NCBI GenBank assembly: GCA_027009605.1
Contig: JALVCY010000514.1
Span: forward strand, 1-8,668
DNA length: 8,668 nt
Reading direction: 5' to 3'
Source of the DNA: Saprospiraceae bacterium
GTDB taxonomy: Bacteria; Bacteroidota; Bacteroidia; Chitinophagales; Saprospiraceae
Shown here piece after piece: positions 1 to 4,859 of this stretch (within the stretch, counting starts at the first letter, position 1; the number at the start of each line of letters is the position of its first letter). The notes below the pieces were generated by a model that was given only the letters and a program-made list of their open reading frames with translations, had not been told where the DNA came from and did not search any database. The position numbers were made by a program, and so were the translations under genes.

Positions 1-7
1 CGGTAGC

Positions 8-64
8 ACCTCGCCGCTTAATGGCCTTGTCAACTTTAGTTGCAAGGTGACGCGGGCGGTAGCA
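8..64. repeat. REP-like imperfect hairpin, left flank of the transposase
   Basis: CCTTG (25-29) and CAAC (31-34) pair with GTTG (39-42) and CAAGG (43-47) around the loop TTTA, with one bulged T. GC-rich arms at 9-17 and 53-59 could extend the stem imperfectly. The octamer CGGTAGCA occurs at 1-8 and again at 57-64. The stretch 8-38 recurs, diverged, immediately after the transposase stop codon at 1044-1075. A hairpin beside a RAYT gene suggests a REP-type element; that role is inferred. Confidence 0.5.
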
Positions 65-100
65 TACTAAGCCGGATTACCGGATACCTTAACTCTTGTA

Positions 101-216
101 GGGCTTGGAACTGAAGTTCCAAGCCCATTGTGGCACCAACTCGCTTCGCTATTGGCTACAACTTGGAACTGAAGTTCCCAGGCCATTACGGTGCCAACTC
201 GCTCCGCTATTAGCTA
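101..216. repeat. 58-bp tandem direct repeat, each copy with a dyad
   Basis: Copy 1 (104-158) and copy 2 (162-216) match at about 47 of 55 positions by eye. Each begins with CTTGGAACTGAAGTTCC. In copy 1 the dyad at 101-126 is perfect: GGGCTTGGAACT, a GA centre, then AGTTCCAAGCCC. In copy 2 (163-181) it has decayed at one position. The second half of both copies reads CCAACTCGCT followed by CGCTATT. There is no coding potential. The function is unknown; it may be a dispersed family related to the neighbouring transposase. Confidence 0.7.
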
Positions 217-260
217 TGTGTTGATAATATAATATCCTAGATGTTAAAAAAATATAGCAT

Positions 261-292
261 TTTGTTTAGCTTGTAAATTTTTTCTATATTGC
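261..292 (+). promoter_or_regulatory. candidate promoter of the transposase gene
   Basis: TTTG (261-264) lies 20 bases upstream of TATATTGC (285-292), which resembles the Bacteroidota -7 element TAnnTTTG but departs from it at the last two positions. Spacing matches the better promoters at 2239-2269 and 3926-3956. It would give a leader of about 65-70 bases containing the hairpin at 306-334. Confidence 0.4.
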
Positions 293-305
293 GGAATATT
301 ATTGA

Positions 306-334
306 ATTATTTCATCCTTTTTAGATGAAATAAT
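306..334 (+). other. perfect 11-bp hairpin in the transposase leader
   Basis: ATTATTTCATC (306-316) pairs perfectly with GATGAAATAAT (324-334) around the seven-base loop CTTTTTA. It lies about 30 bases before the start codon at 365. It could be a regulatory leader structure, a transposase-binding site, or a terminator protecting the gene from readthrough, although no T-tract follows it. The dyad is seen directly; any role is inference. Confidence 0.5.
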
Positions 335-364
335 GAATAATTACTAAAAACAAAACTTGAGAAA

Positions 365-1042
365 ATGAAAATTAAGCCCCCCAAAGCTTTTTATTGGCAG
401 CGTTTGCCCCATTCTCGCAATGTAGGTTCCGTCTTTTTTGTTACCTTTAGATTGCATGGTAGCCTCCCTAAAAAGCAGCTCGAAGAAATGAAACATCAAT
501 ACGAAGTCGCACTTCGGGAGCTAGAAAAAATTGAAGAATCCAGTGTGAAAAATAGTAAAATATTGAATCTCCGAAAACGGTTGTTTGGGCAATTTGATCA
601 TTTACTAGATAGTGGAGATGCGGGTCCAATGTACCTGAAGCAACCGGTAATTGCTAAGATTGTCACGGAACAATTGCACCGTTTTGATGGCGTGTTTTAT
701 GACCTGATTGCCTATTCAATCATGGGTAATCACGTGCATATATTGATTGATACCAGTATCCAAGAAGCAGCCGGTACTACCGTAAATCTGGATCAAATCA
801 TGAAGCGTATCAAAGGGGCATCGGCTCGATATGCGAATAAAGAGCTTGGATTGACCGGAGCTTTTTGGGAAAGAGAAAGCTTTGATATGTACATGCGCAA
901 TAATGATATGCTGTATCGGGTGATTAGATACATCTTGAATAATCCTGTGAAAGCACATTTGGTTAGATTGCCTAGCGCTTATGAGTGGAATTATTTGAAT
1001 GAGAAGTATGGAGAGATGGATGAATTTGTAACGTATTCGTAA
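365..1042 (+). CDS. REP-associated tyrosine transposase (RAYT), Y1/HUH family
   Basis: A 225-aa single-strand DNA transposase-like nuclease. Y1 enzymes use an HUH pair to hold a metal ion and a tyrosine to cut single-stranded DNA and form a 5'-phosphotyrosine link. Visible here are an N-terminal strand (VFFVTFRLHG, about 23-32), the HUH motif as H123-V-H125 in MGNHVHILID, a conserved FWERESFD stretch (168-174), and RYILNNPVKA (188-197), where Y189 is the probable catalytic tyrosine. A charged helical insert (about 35-90) separates the first strand from the core, a longer form than minimal IS200 TnpA. The start at 365 has only a weak upstream GAG. There is no partner TnpB, and hairpins flank the gene, which fits a domesticated RAYT acting on REP-like palindromes rather than a full IS200/IS605 element. 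Family assignment is confident; substrate is inferred. Confidence 0.9.
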   Translation: MKIKPPKAFYWQRLPHSRNVGSVFFVTFRLHGSLPKKQLEEMKHQYEVALRELEKIEESSVKNSKILNLRKRLFGQFDHLLDSGDAGPMYLKQPVIAKIVTEQLHRFDGVFYDLIAYSIMGNHVHILIDTSIQEAAGTTVNLDQIMKRIKGASARYANKELGLTGAFWERESFDMYMRNNDMLYRVIRYILNNPVKAHLVRLPSAYEWNYLNEKYGEMDEFVTYS

Positions 1043-1043
1043 T

Positions 1044-1075
1044 ACCTCGCCCCCTTAATGGCCTAGCCAACTTTA
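1044..1075. repeat. right-flank copy of the 8-38 sequence
   Basis: It begins two bases after the transposase stop codon. ACCTCGCC, CTTAATGGCCT and CCAACTTTA match 8-38 with one single-base length difference and a few substitutions. The complementary half that forms the hairpin on the left (39-47) is missing here. The pair of copies may mark the ends of a mobile unit or two members of a dispersed repeat. Confidence 0.55.
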
Positions 1076-1159
1076 ATATTCTATGATAAAATCAACTACC
1101 AAATTCACTTTTTTTGCTCGATTTAAGACGGTTTTCCCTTTTGTTTGGCTTTTTACTTT

Positions 1160-1225
1160 GGCGCATTTGTCGGTAGTAGCCAAATTTATTTGGCTATGTA
1201 GCAAAGAGCAAAGCGAGTTTGCGCC
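1160..1225. repeat. nested palindrome downstream of the transposase
   Basis: TAGCCAAAT (1177-1185) pairs perfectly with ATTTGGCTA (1188-1196). An outer arm GGCGCA (1160-1165) pairs with TGCGCC (1220-1225). A 51-codon reading frame (1083-1238) runs across it but lacks a ribosome binding site and is probably accidental. The rest of 1076-1323 holds only a weaker possible fold at 1248-1323, and I see no gene there. Confidence 0.5.
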
Positions 1226-1323
1226 ACGGGCAATTTAAACTAATTAGGTATCGTTGCTGTCGTTGCGACACTTGAAGTCGCCACGATTCATAATCATAAC
1301 AAGGTGACTAAAGCTGCCGATAC

Positions 1324-1364
1324 AAAAAAAAAGCGCTCTCCGGATACTTTTATCCGGGAGCGCT
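1324..1364 (-). terminator. rho-independent terminator of the leftward repressor gene
   Basis: On the minus strand AGCGCTCCCGGATA pairs with TATCCGGAGAGCGCT through a 14-bp stem with one bulged base. Nine U residues follow (A-tract at 1324-1332 on the plus strand). Orientation fits only leftward transcripts. The nearest leftward gene stops at 1515, so its mRNA would carry an unusually long 3' UTR of about 150-190 bases, which includes the twin hairpins at 1418-1471. Confidence 0.85.
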
Positions 1365-1417
1365 CCGCTGATACTTGAGACGTTTTTATTTTGAAACAAT
1401 GAAAAACTATCCCATCA

Positions 1418-1471
1418 CTACTCACCGCAAAGAGTAGCGAACGTGAACCGCTGTTGACCGCAAACAACAGC
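1418..1471. repeat. twin hairpins with an identical 8-nt loop
   Basis: Hairpin A is CTACTC-ACCGCAAA-GAGTAG (1418-1437). Hairpin B is GCTGTTG-ACCGCAAA-CAACAGC (1450-1471). The stems differ in sequence, but both pair perfectly and both close the same loop, ACCGCAAA (UUUGCGGU if read leftward). The loops are 33 bases apart. Conserved loops on compensating stems suggest selection for a structure, as in a protein-binding RNA element or a single-strand DNA recognition site. They lie between the repressor stop codon (1515) and its terminator (1324-1364). I do not recognise a known family. Confidence 0.6.
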
Positions 1472-1514
1472 AAAAATGAGAAAACTAAGCTTTTTTGGGT
1501 CTAGGGGCTTATTC

Positions 1515-2216
1515 CTAATTAAAGTCTTGCAGCCGTTTGACGACTTTATATATTTTGGTATTAGCAGTGACATCTTCGGTAAAAGGGTCATGTTCTAAGT
1601 AGTTGGCCGAAATCAAATTGATTTTGGAGACTACTTTTTGGCCGGATTCGTCTTCTTCGTACATTTTCTTGATGTATTTGACAAATACGCGGTCATTGAT
1701 GACTACCGTGTAGATTTCGTTGTCTTTTACTTCTTCCCAAGTCTCTACCGGTTTGCAGATGAGTAAATCGCCGGAATAAATTCGGGGCTCCATACTATTT
1801 CCTTCTACGGGAAAGGCTAAATAATTATTGCCGGTCAAGTCCGGTAAGGAGAAATAGGAGTTTGCTGAATTGTCACGGGTGGCCGTACCAATAGAGTCCC
1901 CCGCCACGGCTGCTTGATCATGTAGGTAGCAGATTTGGCCCCGGCTTTTATTTTCGCCGAAAGGCTGACCTTCTCCTTTTAAGATATAGGATTCATTGAC
2001 CCCAAAAAGATTACAAAATTTTTCCACGGCTTCAAAGGTGATATTGCGTTCTTTTTTCAAGACGTTGCCGATGTTGTGACCATATTGTCTGTTGCCATAA
2101 ATTTTTAGCGCAAGCATAGACAAGCCCTTGGAGCGGTCATTGCGCACGATGAGCCCTTTCTGTTCCAACAGGTGAAAGACTTCGATAAATCTTTTATTCA
2201 CTTCTAAGCGATTCAT
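1515..2216 (-). CDS. XRE-type repressor with S24/LexA-like self-cleaving domain
   Basis: A 233-aa DNA-binding repressor. Residues 1-85 resemble an XRE helix-turn-helix domain of the kind seen in Bacteroidota regulators (IGNVLKKERNITFEAVEKFCNLFGV). The C-terminal half is a signal-peptidase-fold S24 domain. It has Ser141 in VEGNSMEP, YSGDLL at 147-152 and Lys180 in RVFVKYIK, giving the Ser/Lys dyad, plus a plausible Ala-Gly cleavage bond at 105-106 (AAVAGDS). In the LexA/CI family this bond is cut when RecA filaments form, inactivating the repressor. I chose the ATG at 2216, which has AAAGGA just upstream. A longer frame from a TTG at 2252 would run through the -7 promoter element. The gene is divergent from parA across 278 bases of likely control sequence. 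It could regulate itself, parA, or genes elsewhere. Confidence 0.88.
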   Translation of the reverse strand: MNRLEVNKRFIEVFHLLEQKGLIVRNDRSKGLSMLALKIYGNRQYGHNIGNVLKKERNITFEAVEKFCNLFGVNESYILKGEGQPFGENKSRGQICYLHDQAAVAGDSIGTATRDNSANSYFSLPDLTGNNYLAFPVEGNSMEPRIYSGDLLICKPVETWEEVKDNEIYTVVINDRVFVKYIKKMYEEDESGQKVVSKINLISANYLEHDPFTEDVTANTKIYKVVKRLQDFN

Positions 2217-2238
2217 ATCCTTTCGTTTTAATTCAAGG

Positions 2239-2269
2239 CAAAGATAAACCAAATTGTTTTAAATGTCAA
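2239..2269 (-). promoter_or_regulatory. Bacteroidota-type promoter of the repressor gene
   Basis: Read leftward, TTGAC (2265-2269) is followed 20 bases after its TTG by TATCTTTG (2239-2246), an exact match to the -7 consensus TAnnTTTG. The start codon at 2216 lies about 20 bases further on, giving a short leader. The position also rules out the upstream TTG as the start. Confidence 0.75.
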
Positions 2270-2296
2270 ATAAAAAACAAAAATATTTAAAAAATA

Positions 2297-2318
2297 ATGT
2301 TTTTACAACCAAAAACAT
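2297..2318. promoter_or_regulatory. candidate operator: perfect 8+8 dyad
   Basis: ATGTTTTT (2297-2304) and AAAAACAT (2311-2318) form a perfect inverted repeat with a six-base spacer. It sits between the divergent repressor and parA promoters. Its 22-bp size suits a dimeric HTH repressor such as the neighbouring S24 protein. The dyad is seen; assignment to that protein is inferred. AT-rich dyads also arise by chance. Confidence 0.4.
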
Positions 2319-2331
2319 ACATTTTGGGTTC

Positions 2332-2362
2332 GGTAGGGGCGAACCTAGTGTTCGCCCCTACC
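2332..2362. repeat. perfect 13-bp-stem palindrome, REP-like
   Basis: GGTAGGGGCGAAC (2332-2344) pairs with GTTCGCCCCTACC (2350-2362) around CTAGT. It is much more GC-rich than its surroundings, which suggests insertion of a dispersed element. The arm begins with GTAG inside the stem, a tetranucleotide associated with RAYT-recognised REPs, where it normally lies 5' of the hairpin. No T-tract follows on either side, so a terminator role is less likely. Confidence 0.65.
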
Positions 2363-2395
2363 AATATTTTAAAATTTTCAGGGCTCTTTTTAAAG

Positions 2396-2440
2396 TTATT
2401 AACATGTTTCTCCACATTTTTTGCCTATCTTTGTGGAAAA
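2396..2440 (+). promoter_or_regulatory. parA promoter region with overlapping dyad and DnaA-box-like 9-mers
   Basis: TATCTTTG (2426-2433) matches the Bacteroidota -7 element, with only a weak -33 (ATG, 2404-2406). TCCACA (2411-2416) and TGTGGA (2432-2437) form an inverted repeat across the -7 site, a possible operator. TTATTAACA (2396-2404), TTCTCCACA (2408-2416) and, on the other strand, TTTTCCACA (2432-2440) each differ from TTATNCACA at one position. The leader also holds a small hairpin, CCCTT-TTAC-AAGGG (2454-2467), followed by a run of T. Confidence 0.5.
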
Positions 2441-2494
2441 TTAATTTGAATCCCCCTTTTACAAGGGTATTTTTTACCAAAAAAATAAGACACT

Positions 2495-3292
2495 ATGGCT
2501 ACTATTGTTTCTTTTCTTAATCACAAAGGTGGAGTGGGCAAAACGACTAGCGCCATCAATTTGGGTGCCGGTATGGTGGAGTTAGGAAAGAAAGTTTTGT
2601 TGGTGGATTTGGATCCGCAGGCAAATTTGACTTTGGCGCTAGGCATTGGCCGCCAGCGTTATTCTATTTATGAAGCTTTGCGCGGAGAAGCAGAATTGTC
2701 TCCGGTGCAGTGCAAAGAGAATTTAGACGTGATTACTTCTACTTTGGATTTGTCCAGTGCGGAGATGGAGTTGATTAATGAAGCCGGTCGGGAGTACATC
2801 TTGCGGGAGTTATTTGAGCCTTTGCAGGAAGAGTATGACTACATTATCATTGATTGTCCCCCGTCACTAGGTTTGCTTTCGCTAAATGCTTTGACGAGTA
2901 GTCAGTATGTCATTATTCCTTTGCAAACGGAGTTTTTGGCACTGCAAGGTCTGGCAAAAATTAAGCAAGTCATTGATAAAGTGCGCTTTAGGCTAAATAA
3001 AAAATTAAAAATCGGTGGTGTAGTGGCGACGATGTATGATCACCGGAGAATCTTAAACCGGGAAGTGGTCGAGACGATTGAGAAATATTTTGGAGATTTG
3101 GTGTTTGATGTCAAGATTAGAGAAAATGTAGCTTTGGCGGAAGCTCCTGCCCAAAGCCAAGATATTTTTACTTACGCAAAAAGATCAAATGGTGCGGCGG
3201 ATTACCTGAATTTAGCCGCTGAATTTATCGGTAGAGTGGAGCAGCCCGCAGAAAAAGTCGCAGCTAAAGAAGCCCGCACAGAAAAAGTATAA
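2495..3292 (+). CDS. parA: ParA-family partition ATPase
   Basis: A 265-aa deviant-Walker ATPase. ParA proteins bind ATP, dimerise on nonspecific DNA and are released by a partner bound to a centromere-like site, which moves or positions the cargo. The deviant Walker A KGGVGKT is at 11-17 (signature K11, catalytic K16), the A' motif VDLDPQ at 37-42, and Walker B IIIDCPPS at 117-124 with D120. There is no N-terminal HTH domain, so it is of the short Soj-like or type Ib class. A charged Lys/Glu-rich tail follows residue 250. The start is the ATG at 2495 with a weak ribosome binding site. The next gene, 31 bases downstream, encodes a ribbon-helix-helix protein rather than an HTH ParB. This looks like an accessory plasmid-style pair, not the chromosomal soj-spo0J locus. 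Cargo unknown. Confidence 0.93.
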   Translation: MATIVSFLNHKGGVGKTTSAINLGAGMVELGKKVLLVDLDPQANLTLALGIGRQRYSIYEALRGEAELSPVQCKENLDVITSTLDLSSAEMELINEAGREYILRELFEPLQEEYDYIIIDCPPSLGLLSLNALTSSQYVIIPLQTEFLALQGLAKIKQVIDKVRFRLNKKLKIGGVVATMYDHRRILNREVVETIEKYFGDLVFDVKIRENVALAEAPAQSQDIFTYAKRSNGAADYLNLAAEFIGRVEQPAEKVAAKEARTEKV

Positions 3293-3323
3293 GTAATCTT
3301 TCATTGAAACTAAATCGCCAATT

Positions 3324-3797
3324 GTGACTAAAAAACGTATGTTCCAAAGCTTGGATTTAATCTTTGAAGATAACTACGAAGATACTTTCAAAGATGATAG
3401 TCCATTGTTGGGAACTAAAATTGAGAAAAAACCATCTCTTCTTACGAAAAAGAAGAGAGAAGTGGCGGCTACCAAAAAAGCGCCTAAAAAATCCACCCGT
3501 AAGTCTTTTTCAACCAATTTGGACATTCTATTTGAAGAGCCCAAAGCGGTGGAAGATACTGCCACGAAACCTAAAGATGCCCGCCTAGCCGGTATTGATT
3601 TGCTGATTAAGGGGACATTGAAAGGGAGTAAACGCATAGTGCAACAAGTGGCTCCCGAGAAAAAGCGGGTTACCTTTATTATAGACAAGGAAAAACTGGC
3701 CAAAATCAAAAGCATCGCTAAGTCCGAAAAGGCTTATATCAAGGATATTTTTGATCGGGTGGTTTCTGAGTATTTGAAGAAGGAAGGTTTGTTGTAG
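3324..3797 (+). CDS. probable ParA partner: basic protein with C-terminal ribbon-helix-helix
   Basis: A 157-aa protein in the position of a centromere-binding partner. Residues 114-152 look like a ribbon-helix-helix domain: a strand KRVTFII (114-120), a helix from about 121 and a second helix about 136-152 (YIKDIFDRVVSEYL). In type Ib systems such a protein binds DNA as a dimer through the strands. The N-terminal part is Lys-rich and probably disordered (32-60), and carries three short related motifs: FQSLDLIFED (7-16), FSTNLDILFEE (62-72) and LAGIDLLIKG (88-97). They could be repeated ParA contacts. The start is uncertain: GTG at 3324 or ATG at 3339, neither with a clear ribosome binding site. 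It is almost certainly cotranscribed with parA. The partner role is inferred from fold and position. Confidence 0.7.
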   Translation: MTKKRMFQSLDLIFEDNYEDTFKDDSPLLGTKIEKKPSLLTKKKREVAATKKAPKKSTRKSFSTNLDILFEEPKAVEDTATKPKDARLAGIDLLIKGTLKGSKRIVQQVAPEKKRVTFIIDKEKLAKIKSIAKSEKAYIKDIFDRVVSEYLKKEGLL

Positions 3798-3815
3798 CAC
3801 CTTGTTCCTATGGAA

Positions 3816-3853
3816 AAAGAGCCATTCTCCGACCGGAGAATGGCTCTTTTCTA
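3816..3853 (+). terminator. strong terminator after the parA unit
   Basis: AAAAGAGCCATTCTCC (3816-3831) pairs perfectly with GGAGAATGGCTCTTTT (3836-3851) around GACC, ending in TTTT. The A-tract on the 5' side lets it work in both directions. It separates the parA pair from the yceD promoter. Confidence 0.9.
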
Positions 3854-3925
3854 ATTTTGATAGTTTGGATGGTCTTAGATGAATAAAGAACCACGGTTTG
3901 GTAGATTATTTTAGTTTTCAAAAAC

Positions 3926-3956
3926 TTGAATAACACCAAAAACATTCTTATCTTTG
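3926..3956 (+). promoter_or_regulatory. promoter of yceD-rpmF
   Basis: TTG (3926-3928), 20 bases, then TATCTTTG (3949-3956): an exact match to Bacteroidota -33/-7 spacing and consensus. The start codon is 20 bases beyond, so the leader is very short. Confidence 0.8.
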
Positions 3957-3975
3957 CACTCCCTTAAAATCCGGA

Positions 3976-4494
3976 ATGATGATGAGCACCCGTGTCGAGC
4001 ATATTTTACCCATACAGGGGCTTGGTATGGGTCTTCATGAGTTCGATTTTAAGTTGGATCAAAAGTTCTTTAAACAGTTTGATAATTCTTTAGTGAATGG
4101 TGATTTTGATGTACACTTGGTGGTGGATAAGCAATCTACCCTGTTGTATATGGATTTGACCTTTGAAGGTATCGAAAAGACGACTTGTGACCGGTGTTTG
4201 ACAGATATTGACCTTCCGGCAAAGGGAGAAGCCATGTTGGTGGTCAAATTTGATGAAAATGAGCGCGTGGAAGGCGATGTCATTTTTATTCATCCGGGCA
4301 CGCCGGTTTTTGATGTTGCTCCTTTTATGCATGAAGCTATTTCGGTGGCTTTACCGATTGTGAAAAAATGTATAGACACGGAGCCTTGTGATGCTAAAAT
4401 TGCCGCCTATCTTTCCTCGCAAGAGAAAGAAACTGAAGAATCCGAACCTGAGAATGACATTTGGTCAGCATTGAAAAAATTAAAACCTGAATAA
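3976..4494 (+). CDS. yceD: YceD/DUF177 family protein
   Basis: A 172-aa DUF177 protein, a family linked genetically to 23S rRNA maturation or accumulation and to bL32, and nearly always encoded just upstream of rpmF, as here. The CDRCL motif (71-75) and a second cysteine pair (C132, C138 in KKCIDTEPCD) are the family's conserved cysteines and could bind metal. The acidic C-terminal region ends with DIWSALKKLKPE, matching the usual W-x-x-L-K-K-L ending. Three ATG codons stand in a row at 3976-3984, so the exact start is open by up to two residues. CCGGA just upstream is a weak ribosome binding site. The gap to rpmF is 42 bases with no terminator, so the two genes form an operon. Confidence 0.9.
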   Translation: MMMSTRVEHILPIQGLGMGLHEFDFKLDQKFFKQFDNSLVNGDFDVHLVVDKQSTLLYMDLTFEGIEKTTCDRCLTDIDLPAKGEAMLVVKFDENERVEGDVIFIHPGTPVFDVAPFMHEAISVALPIVKKCIDTEPCDAKIAAYLSSQEKETEESEPENDIWSALKKLKPE

Positions 4495-4536
4495 GGTTAA
4501 ACTTGAAGCCGAATAGGCTGCATTAAATATTGAGTT

Positions 4537-4725
4537 ATGGCACATCCTAAATCAAGGATTTCTAAGCAACGCAAACGCAAAAGAAGAACCCACTACAAAG
4601 CTTCTGCTCCGCAAGTAGCGACTTGTCCTACGACCGGCGAAAAGCACCTTTATCACCACTCTTATTGGGTGGGCAGTGACCTGTATTATAAAGGTCAAAT
4701 AGTCATTAAAGGAGACGAAGAATAG
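4537..4725 (+). CDS. rpmF: 50S ribosomal protein bL32
   Basis: A 62-aa large-subunit ribosomal protein. The N-terminus MAHPKSRISKQRKRKRRTHYK is the conserved basic rRNA-binding segment of bL32. The zinc-ribbon half begins CPTTGEKHLYHHSYW (30-44). Only C30 remains of the usual four cysteines, so this is a form without a zinc site. Such C-minus ribosomal proteins occur in many bacteria and are read without zinc dependence. plsX and fabH, which often follow rpmF, are absent; a terminator follows instead. Confidence 0.96.
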   Translation: MAHPKSRISKQRKRKRRTHYKASAPQVATCPTTGEKHLYHHSYWVGSDLYYKGQIVIKGDEE

Positions 4726-4765
4726 GGAGATTCACCGTTGGATTTTCTTGCGAAAAAAATAAATT

Positions 4766-4800
4766 AGCTCCGAGTCTTTGTTGACTTTGGGGCTTTTTTT
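4766..4800 (+). terminator. terminator after rpmF
   Basis: AGCTCC and AGTC pair with GACT and GGGGCT (one G-U pair and a small asymmetric bulge) around TTTGTT. Seven T residues follow at 4794-4800. Confidence 0.85.
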
Positions 4801-4859
4801 GCTTGTAAGACACTCCTTGCTTTCGCTCCAATTTTCTTTACCACCTAACCTATCCAAAC

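Noticed and set aside
1..1075. Complete IS200/IS605 insertion sequence
   Set aside because: No TnpB, the protein is of the longer RAYT form, and the flanking repeats are diverged rather than defined element ends.
1083..1238. 51-codon rightward frame with a hydrophobic middle
   Set aside because: No ribosome binding site, and its centre is the nested palindrome at 1160-1225, which explains the sequence better than coding.
2216..2252. Upstream TTG start of the repressor, adding 12 residues
   Set aside because: Those codons coincide with the -7 element TATCTTTG and lie upstream of the AAAGGA ribosome binding site serving the ATG at 2216.
2263..2520. Rightward 85-codon frame between the repressor and parA
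   Set aside because: It runs through the repressor promoter, the palindrome and the parA promoter, has low-complexity composition, and overlaps the parA start in another frame.
3374..3715. Leftward frame opposite the ParA partner gene
   Set aside because: Antisense shadow of a gene whose product has a recognisable domain; no signals of its own.
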